From Candidatus Moraniibacteriota bacterium (GTDB lineage Bacteria; Patescibacteriota; Minisyncoccia; Moranbacterales; UBA9337), in the NCBI GenBank assembly GCA_003510795.1, contig DOKP01000060.1:20778-37212 (forward strand): DNA of 16,435 nt. The letters are read 5' to 3'. Numbering within the stretch: position 1 is the first letter of the stretch; the number at the start of each line of letters is the position of its first letter. Below, piece by piece: positions 6,804 to 13,135 of the stretch. The position numbers and the translations under genes are program-made. The notes beneath the pieces were generated by a model. It did no database searches and was not told the DNA's origin. It saw only the letters and a list, made by a program, of their open reading frames with translations.

Positions 6804-7361
6804 CTATTTCTCAACATTTAAATTAATGATTGATTCTACTCTTTTATCTTTTGAGAGGTTTCCATAATCAGGCAGTTCCTCTATCTGCCCTAATCCCATA
6901 TTCTTGATAAACTCTGTAGAAATGCTATACAGATATCCTCGCTGATCATTTTCGTTGGTATTTTTTAAGATCAAGCCACGCATCAGTAAATTCCTGAGAG
7001 TAAAGCTAGAATTAACTCCCCTGATGGCTTCAATGTCTGCGCGAGAAACTGGCCCCCGATAAGCTACAATTGCCAAAACTTCCAAGGCCGTCCGGCTCAT
7101 ATCTTCTTGAAGATTCCTTTTGATAGTCTTTTCTACCGCCTGGGCATTTTCAGGATTGGTTGTCATTTGAATATTGTCTCCGTTTTTTACTATGCTCAGA
7201 CCGCTTTGGCCTTCCTTGTATTGTTTGGATAGTTCTTCTATGCTGGCAATAATATCTTCTTTTTTGACCTCAATAATTTTAGACAATTGCAAACAACTTA
7301 TCTCATCTCCTCGAACAAACAAGATGCTTTCAATTATTGATTTTATTTTCTCTTTTTCCAT
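6804..7361 (-). CDS. scpB: Segregation and condensation protein B
   Basis: ScpB dimers bind ScpA and, with SMC, form the bacterial condensin that organises and segregates the chromosome. The protein has 185 residues. It opens with IKSIIESILFVRGDEIS, a first winged-helix half, and then carries the highly typical TALEVLAIVAYRGPVSRADIEAIRGVNSSFTLRNLL region (about 92-127) of the second winged helix, ending with the GRGYLY-like GYLYSISTEFI. Length is normal. scpA lies upstream on the same strand, but the usual tight scpA-scpB junction is opened by a 164-base gap holding a large inverted repeat. Confidence 0.95.
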   Translation of the reverse strand: MEKEKIKSIIESILFVRGDEISCLQLSKIIEVKKEDIIASIEELSKQYKEGQSGLSIVKNGDNIQMTTNPENAQAVEKTIKRNLQEDMSRTALEVLAIVAYRGPVSRADIEAIRGVNSSFTLRNLLMRGLILKNTNENDQRGYLYSISTEFIKNMGLGQIEELPDYGNLSKDKRVESIINLNVEK

Positions 7362-7390
7362 TATTTTAAATTTATTTTAAGTTTTATAGC

Positions 7391-7522
7391 TTACGCGTTT
7401 GTGCTACTATAGCATTAGTTTCTGAAAAATATTATTTTTTCGAACTGCCGTGCGAAGCGAAAGGCGAGAAAAAATGATATTTTTTAGAAACGTATGAGAC
7501 AAAATAATATTCAAACGCGTAA
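7391..7522. repeat. 132-bp inverted-repeat element between scpA and scpB
   Basis: The perfect 11-bp termini TTACGCGTTTG (7391-7401) and CAAACGCGTAA (7512-7522) enclose a second pair of arms of about 25 bases. These are GTTTCTGAAAAATATT... (7418-7442) and its near complement ending TTTTTTAGAAAC (7465-7491), with two mismatches and a 2-base gap. The loop is CTGCCGTGCGAAGCGAAAGG. There is no coding sequence and no room for a transposase, so it resembles a MITE or a structured transcript element. It could act as an attenuator between scpA and scpB. Confidence 0.75.
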
Positions 7523-7525
7523 ATT

Positions 7526-8227
7526 CTAGATTTTTCTTCTTAATTTAATTTCGTAAAACATTTCTCCTTGTTCCACTATCAATATTCTTCTCTTTACCAT
7601 TTCCAAAACTGCCAAAAAAGAAACGATTGTCTCCACTTTATCTCCCCCTTTTTTTATTAGCTCACTGAAATTCATCTCGGTTCTATGGCTCAACATTTCT
7701 TTTAAATTATCAATCCGCTCTTTGAGAGAAATAACTTTTATCATTTTCTCTTCTTCTAGCTTCTCAAAAACTGGGATTTGTCCTAGAATGTCTGCATAAA
7801 TTAGTGCTAATTCTTTGGCACCGATTCCCTTGGGCGGAGCAAACTGGGGTTCCAATTCGACAAAATTATCCCGCGAGAATGATTGCTTTTTGTTATTGAA
7901 TATTTTTTCTATTTCCTGGGCGGCTAGTTTAAATTTTCGATATTCTTCCAGCTGTTTTTCCAAATCAAAAATCTCTTCTTCCTCTTCACTACTCAAATCC
8001 AACAAGGGCAGTAAGGCTTTTGATTTTATTAATATTAATTTAGCCGCTACTGTCAAAAAATCAGCTAAATTCATAATGTTGATATCTTCTTTTTTTTCCA
8101 GGTAATCCAAATATTGATCAGCTATCTGAGCCAAGCTTATATTGGTGATATCCATTTTCTCCTTATTAATTAACTCTAAAAGGAGATCCAATGGACCCTC
8201 AAATTGTTCTATCTTTACATTATACAT
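7526..8227 (-). CDS. scpA: Segregation and condensation protein A
   Basis: This is the kleisin subunit that bridges the SMC heads together with ScpB. The sequence from the chosen start reads MYNVKIEQFEGPLDLLLELI, the family's N-terminal signature. It continues with an ITNISLAQIADQYLDYL helix, LADFLTVAAKLILIKSKALLP, an acidic linker, and the C-terminal winged helix VETIVSFLAVLEMVKRRIL. The length of 233 is normal. A longer frame beginning at a TTG (8263) would add twelve residues (MLSFLKNSIIDT) that do not belong to the family. A TATTAT -10 element lying only 7 bases before the ATG at 8227 also argues for the shorter form. Confidence 0.94.
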   Translation of the reverse strand: MYNVKIEQFEGPLDLLLELINKEKMDITNISLAQIADQYLDYLEKKEDINIMNLADFLTVAAKLILIKSKALLPLLDLSSEEEEEIFDLEKQLEEYRKFKLAAQEIEKIFNNKKQSFSRDNFVELEPQFAPPKGIGAKELALIYADILGQIPVFEKLEEEKMIKVISLKERIDNLKEMLSHRTEMNFSELIKKGGDKVETIVSFLAVLEMVKRRILIVEQGEMFYEIKLRRKI

Positions 8228-8234
8228 CGTATCT

Positions 8235-8263
8235 ATAATACTATTTTTTAAGAAACTTAGCAA
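8235..8263 (-). promoter_or_regulatory. Putative promoter of scpA, leaderless arrangement
   Basis: On the minus strand, TTGCTA (8263-8258) and TATTAT (8240-8235) are separated by 17 bases. This is a 4/6 and a 5/6 match to the sigma-70 boxes at ideal spacing. The -10 ends 7 bases before the scpA ATG, so transcription would begin at or next to the start codon. No Shine-Dalgarno sequence is present, consistent with a leaderless mRNA. Confidence 0.5.
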
Positions 8264-8280
8264 TCTTGGCTCTCTCTACA

Positions 8281-8483
8281 AATTACGAATTAATACGAAT
8301 ATACGAATGGGGCCTGTCTTTGCGAGCTAGTTTTGTACTCGAAACAAGCGCGATGGCATACGGATTAGCCAATATGTTTTATGTTAATGTTATGTGTTCC
8401 ATGCTATATGGTTCATGTTTATTGTTTTCATGCTCATTTGCTTTATTTCAACATCCTAAAAACTAAAACCTATAAACTATAAC
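8281..8483. repeat. Intergenic repeat assemblage between the exported hypothetical gene and scpA
   Basis: This stretch holds three TACGAAT words (8284, 8294, 8302) and then CTGTCTTTGCGAG (8314-8326), identical to the reverse complement of 2352-2364. A GTTT...AAAC mini hairpin (8330-8346) follows, then ATGTTTTATGTTAATG/ATGTGTTCCATGCTAT words (8371-8445), and ACTAAAACCTATAAACTATAACCTA words (8462-8486). I see no gene; an apparent plus-strand frame here is composed of repeat sequence. Confidence 0.5.
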
Positions 8484-9710
8484 CTATTTCAAATATTTCC
8501 CATACTTTGCCGGATCATAATAACAATTTGGATTAGGATATTCATCAGGATCTAGACAACATTCCATATCCATATGTTTTCCTTTGCCTTTACCACTTTT
8601 ACCAGGCTTATCATTTTTCTTTTCACAAACCAACCTCCCGCCTACTATCTTATATGAGGCTGGCTTGGGAGCAGTAATTTTTGGAGCTACTGGCTTAGGT
8701 CTGGGTCTAACAATGTCAATATTTTCGAAAGAGGAAGCTGCTACAAAAAACTCTGGTAAATTATCGCTCACTTCCACCATTAAATCATTATTTATCATTG
8801 CGCCAATCTTTAATCTTGGGGTAATGTCATATATGTATTGACCCTTTACTACCGTAAAGAATAATACTGGGTTGTAGCATTCATCTTCTTGGGGAATATA
8901 TATTTCTTCAGCTGGATAATCTCCAGTCTCGATCATATGTCCCTCGATATTTTTACAGCTTTCTGCATCCTTCAAGGATTCGTCTTTTAATTTGGGGAAT
9001 TCATCTGTTTGAAAAAATTCTTTAACTCTGGCAATATCATATACGGCTACATCAAAACCAATAAAATTTTTATTTTCTTGCTCATTTGTGATAAAAGAAA
9101 CTCTATATCCAGCCTTAGAAATTCTAGAATAGGGTTGTGCTAGCGGAGCTTTCCAATCTTGAGGATATTTTATTTTAAAACCGTACCATAAACTTTTATA
9201 CTCTCTCCAATTACTGCTATCAATATTTTCTTGAATAGTTGAAATATTTAAAATATTTTCTTGTTCGAACTTATCTGCCAACTCCCCTTCATTAAGCGCC
9301 ACTTCTGCCGGTTTCTCTGGAGATTTTGATTTAAGCAACTGAGGATACCCTGCTAAAATAAGAGTGACTGCGGCAATAAAGATAGCCGTCACAATAATAT
9401 ACATATCTCTTTTGATATTGGTTTGGCAAGCCATCCCTGTGCAAAAAATATTATTCCATTTCCTCAAAGTTGGAATGACCTTGCGATAAATAGCCCTTGA
9501 CCTATCGCAAATTTTTTCCTGTTTAGCTTTTATTTTTTTGGATATGTCTGAGAAAAAATAGCCCAATCCTTTAAGCTTCTTATTAATTTCTTCTCCCCAG
9601 CTCTTCTCGCTTTTTATTTTTTCAATCTTAATATTTTCTTTATTAAAAATTTTTTCAGCAAAAGCTCTTCTATTTTTTTTCAATTTCTTATGTTTCCTTT
9701 TCTTACCCAT
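8484..9710 (-). CDS. Signal-anchored exported protein of unknown function
   Basis: I do not recognise a named family. Residues 1-100 are strongly basic and probably helical (cytoplasmic), ending in a CTGMAC pair of cysteines (90 and 95). One membrane helix spans about 103-121. The remainder, about 290 residues, should face outside. A central stretch begins WREYKSLWYGFKIKYPQDWK (168-187), the YGFxxxYPxxW pattern that opens PsbP-like or related exported domains in many CPR proteins. A proline-rich linker (about 335-353) leads to a C-terminal tail with GGRLVCEKK, a GK-rich loop, then ECCLDPDEYPNPNCYYDP, so four clustered cysteines may be disulfide-bonded. It has its own promoter candidate and stands alone on its strand between scpA and the M20 peptidase gene. 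Confidence 0.8.
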   Translation of the reverse strand: MGKKRKHKKLKKNRRAFAEKIFNKENIKIEKIKSEKSWGEEINKKLKGLGYFFSDISKKIKAKQEKICDRSRAIYRKVIPTLRKWNNIFCTGMACQTNIKRDMYIIVTAIFIAAVTLILAGYPQLLKSKSPEKPAEVALNEGELADKFEQENILNISTIQENIDSSNWREYKSLWYGFKIKYPQDWKAPLAQPYSRISKAGYRVSFITNEQENKNFIGFDVAVYDIARVKEFFQTDEFPKLKDESLKDAESCKNIEGHMIETGDYPAEEIYIPQEDECYNPVLFFTVVKGQYIYDITPRLKIGAMINNDLMVEVSDNLPEFFVAASSFENIDIVRPRPKPVAPKITAPKPASYKIVGGRLVCEKKNDKPGKSGKGKGKHMDMECCLDPDEYPNPNCYYDPAKYGKYLK

Positions 9711-9738
9711 ATTGTTATAAGTTTAATTATTTCCTAAT

Positions 9739-9768
9739 ATCCTAGCACGATTAAAGCTTTTCAGTCAA
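9739..9768 (-). promoter_or_regulatory. Putative sigma-70 promoter of the exported hypothetical gene
   Basis: The minus strand has TTGACT (9768-9763), an 18-base spacer and TAGGAT (9744-9739): 5/6 and 4/6 matches. The start codon at 9710 lies 28 bases after the -10, giving a leader of about 20 bases. The promoter sits immediately after the M20 stop codon, so the exported protein can be transcribed separately. Confidence 0.45.
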
Positions 9769-9774
9769 TTTTTT

Positions 9775-10710
9775 CTAAACTTTCTCCACTTCTCTAATTA
9801 ATTCAATGAGTTTTTCTTCTAACTGACGCAGTTCTTTTCTTTCTACATATTCATTTACGGTGTGTGCGATAGAAATATTGCCCACTCCAAAAAGTAAACT
9901 GTTGGGGAAAAAGGCCATTTCAGAGAAAAATGGAACTAAGATTCCTTTTTTAAATAAATCACTTTCACAAGGTTTTATCTTGTCAGTAATTTTTATTTTC
10001 ATTCCTTTTCTCTTTGTTTTTGCAATAAAAGCTATGATTTTTTCAAATTCTTCCTTGTTTTTTGGTCGAACTAAAACCTTAGAGGTTGCTTCTCCTGCAA
10101 TCACATTATCTGCCTCTCCTCCACTGGTTATAACGGCGTTAAAAGCGGTCCAATTCTTTTTGTATAATTCCTGCAAAAGATTCATCAGATTGTAAATCGC
10201 ACTATCTTCTTTTTTAAAATCCAAAGAAGAATGTTTTTGCACGCCTTGGGCTAAAATTGTTAGTGCAATCAAACCGCGCTGGCTGGAAGCTACTTGCAGT
10301 TGAGTCGGTTCCATTACAATAAAATTGCCTTTTTTGATCTTTATTTTTTTTGCTCCAATAAAATTATCTTCTTCGCCTACTGTAAAAATTAATCCGATGT
10401 TTTTTAATTTCCGGGCCGCCATAATTGCTCCGGAAATATTACCTTTATTATCAATGGCTCCCCGGCCAAAAATTTTATCTCTGGTGATTTTAATAGGCAC
10501 CACGCCAGGAACTGTGTCCATATGCACTACGATGTAAGTTTGGGGAGTTCCTTTAGTAGCAATAACATTAAAGCGGTCTTTTTCTGCTATTTGCTTTTCC
10601 ACTTTAAAGTCTTTGAGCTCACGCACCAAAAAATCCCCCATCATTTTTTCTTGTCCGGAAACTGATGGAATTTTTAACATTTCAATTAACAATCTTTCTA
10701 TTTCGTTCAT
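9775..10710 (-). CDS. M20-family metallopeptidase / amidohydrolase (ArgE/DapE/CPG2-like)
   Basis: M20 enzymes are dizinc hydrolases of peptides or acylated amino acids. The metal-site pattern is complete: VVHMDTVP (His63, with Asp65 two residues later), GRGAIDNKG (Asp87), TVGEED (Glu113 general base, Glu114), MEPT (Glu134) and a late SIAHTVNEYV (His283). A smaller dimerisation-type domain occupies about 145-240, with a QGVQKHSS segment. At 311 residues it is shorter than most members (350-400), and it has no signal peptide, so it is cytoplasmic. Substrate cannot be told from sequence. DapE, ArgE or a lysine-biosynthesis LysK-like hydrolase are alternatives, but no biosynthetic partner gene is present. 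A 16-bp perfect hairpin stands 45 bases upstream. Confidence 0.88.
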   Translation of the reverse strand: MNEIERLLIEMLKIPSVSGQEKMMGDFLVRELKDFKVEKQIAEKDRFNVIATKGTPQTYIVVHMDTVPGVVPIKITRDKIFGRGAIDNKGNISGAIMAARKLKNIGLIFTVGEEDNFIGAKKIKIKKGNFIVMEPTQLQVASSQRGLIALTILAQGVQKHSSLDFKKEDSAIYNLMNLLQELYKKNWTAFNAVITSGGEADNVIAGEATSKVLVRPKNKEEFEKIIAFIAKTKRKGMKIKITDKIKPCESDLFKKGILVPFFSEMAFFPNSLLFGVGNISIAHTVNEYVERKELRQLEEKLIELIREVEKV

Positions 10711-10755
10711 CTAATTTATATTCAATAAATTTTATTAATCTTATGATAGCTGGTC

Positions 10756-10789
10756 GGAAAGCAAATAGCAAGTTTGCTATTTGCTTTCC
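10756..10789. repeat. Perfect 16-bp inverted repeat with 2-base loop
   Basis: Arms GGAAAGCAAATAGCAA and TTGCTATTTGCTTTCC are exact complements separated only by GT. There is no T tract on either side, so it is not an intrinsic terminator. It lies between the terminator of the SHOCT gene and the M20 gene, where it could act as an operator, mRNA-stabilising hairpin or insertion remnant. Confidence 0.8.
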
Positions 10790-10828
10790 ATCGGGATAAA
10801 AAAGCCATCTATGAGCTACCTAGTTAAC

Positions 10829-10862
10829 AAAAAACAGGCGCTCAAATCGAGGCCTGTTTTTT
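10829..10862 (-). terminator. Intrinsic terminator after the SHOCT gene
   Basis: Arms AAAAAACAGGC (10829-10839) and GCCTGTTTTTT (10852-10862) are exact complements. Inside them CTC/GAG adds three pairs around an AAATC loop, with one bulged G. A run of six T follows the stem in either direction, so it can work on both strands. It lies 15 bases after the stop codon of the minus-strand SHOCT gene. Confidence 0.85.
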
Positions 10863-10877
10863 GGATTCATCCAATTT

Positions 10878-11138
10878 TTATTCCAAATCCTTTCGCATTC
10901 GTTCAAAATCTTCTTTGGATAATTCTCCTGTCGCGTAACGCTCTTTTAAAATATCCATGGCTTTATCTTGGTGTTTATCTTTACTATTTTGATGATTGCC
11001 ACAGCAAGTGCTATCTCCAGAAAGATTTTTGGCCAGAACTATAATCGCCCAGATAATGAGACCCCAAAATAAAAGCATAAAAATCCAACCAAAGCCGAAT
11101 CCTCCGCCCCAACCCATATTGTAGAAATTTCCCATCAT
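10878..11138 (-). CDS. Small membrane protein with C-terminal SHOCT domain
   Basis: The start at 11138 (tandem ATG, 11138 and 11135) gives 86 residues: a Gly/Phe/Trp-rich lead, one membrane helix (about 16-36, FGWIFMLLFWGLIIWAIIVL), a short hydrophilic linker with a CC pair, and a C-terminal DILKERYATGELSKEDFERMRKDL. That last part is a clear SHOCT (short C-terminal) domain. Such proteins are common small membrane proteins of unknown role. A longer version from a TTG at 11195 would add MVIELIARYGLNNFFKLKY. That version has the better purine-rich upstream (AGAGATAGG), so the start is uncertain. The gene follows the M23 peptidase on the same strand and ends at an intrinsic terminator. Confidence 0.82.
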   Translation of the reverse strand: MMGNFYNMGWGGGFGFGWIFMLLFWGLIIWAIIVLAKNLSGDSTCCGNHQNSKDKHQDKAMDILKERYATGELSKEDFERMRKDLE

Positions 11139-11237
11139 ATATTTAAGTTTAAAAAAATTATTTAAACCATACCTAGCGATTAATTCAATCACCAACCTAT
11201 CTCTTATTTATTAATACGCGTAATTTATAGCTTTATT

Positions 11238-11927
11238 TCATTTTAAAAATATCGTTGGGTCCAGCCAACCTGAAAGGGCAGATTTTTTAGAAACATAACC
11301 CAAGATGTTGATTTCTATTCCTTTGTGGAAACCCAGGTGCAAATGCTTTCTCTCTCCGCTAGTTTCAGGACTATAAGCCTTTCCTAGCACACCTAGAGCC
11401 TCTCCAATAGCGATATCATCGCCCAGAGCCACTTTGATACTATCTAATTTTAAATGCCCATAGACCACCGTAATTGGCTCTCCCTCCAAATCGCAGGATT
11501 GAACCGCCACCCCGCCATAACCGGTTGCATATCTTTTCGCTAATAATTTTCCAGAGCAAACAGCTTCAATAATTACATCTATATTTTCTTCTTCTGGAAA
11601 AATTTCAAAATCCGCTCCTGTGTGGTAACCACTAAATTTCTCCGGTTGCACAGGTGAATTGTCCGGTGTGATGAATATTCCAAAGGGTTTTTTGGTTAAC
11701 CGCTCGCTAGCTCTATCTAACGGAAATTGAAATTTTTTTTCATCAGGTATCAGCACTGACTGCATGCCTTCATTCTTATTAACTGCTTCGTTTTCAATTG
11801 TATTAATAGTTGAATTTGCGACTCCTAGTCCAGTTTGCTCCTCTAGATTATTCTCTTTCTCAATCCAAAACCAGCTCACCCCAACAATTGCTACTAAAAA
11901 TATAATTGTATAAATTATTCTTTTCAT
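11238..11927 (-). CDS. M23-family (LytM-type) metallopeptidase, membrane-anchored
   Basis: M23 enzymes are zinc endopeptidases that cut peptidoglycan cross-bridges or stems. The N-terminus MKRIIYTIIFLVAIVGVSWF is a signal anchor. A linker to about residue 65 precedes the catalytic domain. Zinc and catalytic residues are present: GYHTGADFE (His102, Asp106), VYGHLK (His158) and HLHLGFH (His195 and His197). The site is intact, so it is probably an active hydrolase and not a degenerate regulator. At 229 residues it is a compact, single-domain member. A TATAAT box stands 6 bases before the ATG, so its mRNA is probably leaderless. It is divergent from the MFS gene, with 77 bases between them. Confidence 0.9.
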   Translation of the reverse strand: MKRIIYTIIFLVAIVGVSWFWIEKENNLEEQTGLGVANSTINTIENEAVNKNEGMQSVLIPDEKKFQFPLDRASERLTKKPFGIFITPDNSPVQPEKFSGYHTGADFEIFPEEENIDVIIEAVCSGKLLAKRYATGYGGVAVQSCDLEGEPITVVYGHLKLDSIKVALGDDIAIGEALGVLGKAYSPETSGERKHLHLGFHKGIEINILGYVSKKSALSGWLDPTIFLK

Positions 11928-11933
11928 ATCTAT

Positions 11934-11939
11934 ATTATA
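11934..11939 (-). promoter_or_regulatory. Consensus -10 box of the M23 gene, leaderless arrangement
   Basis: The minus strand reads TATAATATAGATATG: a perfect TATAAT ends 6 bases before the ATG. Transcription should therefore start at about the first base of the start codon. No good -35 is evident at 16-18 bases, and no Shine-Dalgarno sequence can exist in such a transcript. Confidence 0.5.
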
Positions 11940-11992
11940 ACACTCTCTGAAAACAAACAGTATCTCCTCTTTATTATTTAGAAAAAATAAGA

Positions 11993-11998
11993 TAACAT
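11993..11998 (+). promoter_or_regulatory. Possible -10 box of the MFS gene
   Basis: TAACAT (TAnnnT type) ends 6 bases before the ATG at 12005, the same geometry as at the M23 and scpA genes. An alternative TAAGAT overlaps it upstream (11988-11993). No -35 box is convincing, so this is a weak call supported mainly by the shared spacing. Confidence 0.3.
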
Positions 11999-12004
11999 TA
12001 ACTT

Positions 12005-13135
12005 ATGCAAAATGTTACTAAAATTAAAATAGCTCTAGTTTTAGGAGTTTGCCAATTTTGGCTTACCAGTTTTGTATTATATCTAAATACCAAAGGAATA
12101 AGTCTCGAACAAACCTATTTTCTTCTCAGCTTTTATTCCATTCTTATTGTCGTTTTCGAATACCCTACTGGAGTAATAGGCGACTTTTTTTCTCATAAAG
12201 CTTCTATTATAATCGGTTTTTTATTATATTCATTTTCACTATTTTTGTTCTCTTTTTCGGGATCAATTTATTATTACGGACTTATCTTAACAATAACCGC
12301 GCTAGGGGCTTCCCTCGTTTCTGGTAGTGATATTGCCCTTCTCCACAAAGCTTCCAAAAATTTTAAAAAAGATTTATCCCAAGTAAAATTTTATTCATTC
12401 ATAATGGCTGCCGTTGCTATCTCCACCGGAGGATTTTTATCTACTCTAGATTTAAAATATCCACTTTACGCAAGCGCTTTTGCCTTTTTGCTAGGAAGTT
12501 TATTTTTGATTTTCTCAAAGAATTACAAAAATGAAAGAATCGCGGGAAATATTTTCGCTACTGCCACCTTAGGATTTCGCTATGCTATTGCCAATAAAGA
12601 ACTATTTAATCTTATAAAAATATCTTCTCTACTGGGAGCTTTTTTTATTAGTTTAAAATGGTTTTATAACCCTCTTTTCATAAAATTAAATATTCCTCTC
12701 GACTATTGGGGAATTATTATTGCAGCAGCAGGAATACTTATAGCTATTGGGGTATGGGTTTTTAATAAATTTCCCGAAAAAAATATTACTGTTATTTTCT
12801 TTATACTTATTCTGTCAATTTTTTCCATAGGGATAACTAGTATTGTAGCACTGCCCATTGTTGCTATCTTTTTAAATCAATTACTACGAGGCTACATAGA
12901 AACCCAGCTTGATGTAAAAATAAATAAAGCTATAAAAAAATCCATTCGAGCTAGTGTTCTATCGCTTAAAAACATCATCATTAAAGTGGAATCGTCCGCT
13001 ATGATTTTTTTCTTCGGCATAATCATTCAAAGAAATTCATTTTTAGTTATGATGTCTATTTTTGCTATTGGAATTTTTATTTTAGGAATTTATCCGATTT
13101 TAAAAATCAAAAAACTTCAATCAAAAACAATTTGA
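12005..13135 (+). CDS. Major facilitator superfamily (MFS) transporter
   Basis: This 376-residue integral membrane protein has roughly 10-12 hydrophobic helices spread evenly along the chain. Residues 49-70 (VVFEYPTGVIGDFFSHKASIIIG) match the MFS loop 2-3 signature (G-D-x-x-x-x-K/R form) preceded by the E-x-P-T-G seen in drug-efflux-like MFS proteins. LVSGSDIALLHK in helix 4 is also typical of this subgroup. A basic cytoplasmic loop (about 170-178) separates the two halves. The substrate is unknown; efflux of a small molecule is a family-based guess. It is divergent from the M23 gene, and its last 15 bases overlap the tail of the kinase gene on the opposite strand. Confidence 0.85.
   Translation: MQNVTKIKIALVLGVCQFWLTSFVLYLNTKGISLEQTYFLLSFYSILIVVFEYPTGVIGDFFSHKASIIIGFLLYSFSLFLFSFSGSIYYYGLILTITALGASLVSGSDIALLHKASKNFKKDLSQVKFYSFIMAAVAISTGGFLSTLDLKYPLYASAFAFLLGSLFLIFSKNYKNERIAGNIFATATLGFRYAIANKELFNLIKISSLLGAFFISLKWFYNPLFIKLNIPLDYWGIIIAAAGILIAIGVWVFNKFPEKNITVIFFILILSIFSIGITSIVALPIVAIFLNQLLRGYIETQLDVKINKAIKKSIRASVLSLKNIIIKVESSAMIFFFGIIIQRNSFLVMMSIFAIGIFILGIYPILKIKKLQSKTI

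Noticed and set aside
8228..8263. Extended scpA start at TTG 8263
   Set aside because: The added residues do not match ScpA, and the region contains a well-spaced -35/-10 pair ending 7 bases before the ATG at 8227.
8266..8466. Plus-strand reading frame of 66 codons (MALSTNYELIRIYEW...)
   Set aside because: It is formed almost wholly of intergenic repeat words (TACGAAT, TTTGCGAG, ATGTTAATG); no domain, no ribosome binding site.
10781..11044. Plus-strand frame of 87 codons
   Set aside because: It runs through the intrinsic terminator and antisense to the SHOCT gene; no family features.
11205..11225. ACGCGT-centred near palindrome shared with the ends of the scpA-scpB element
   Set aside because: Only the short ACGCGTAA-like core is common; too short to call a further copy.
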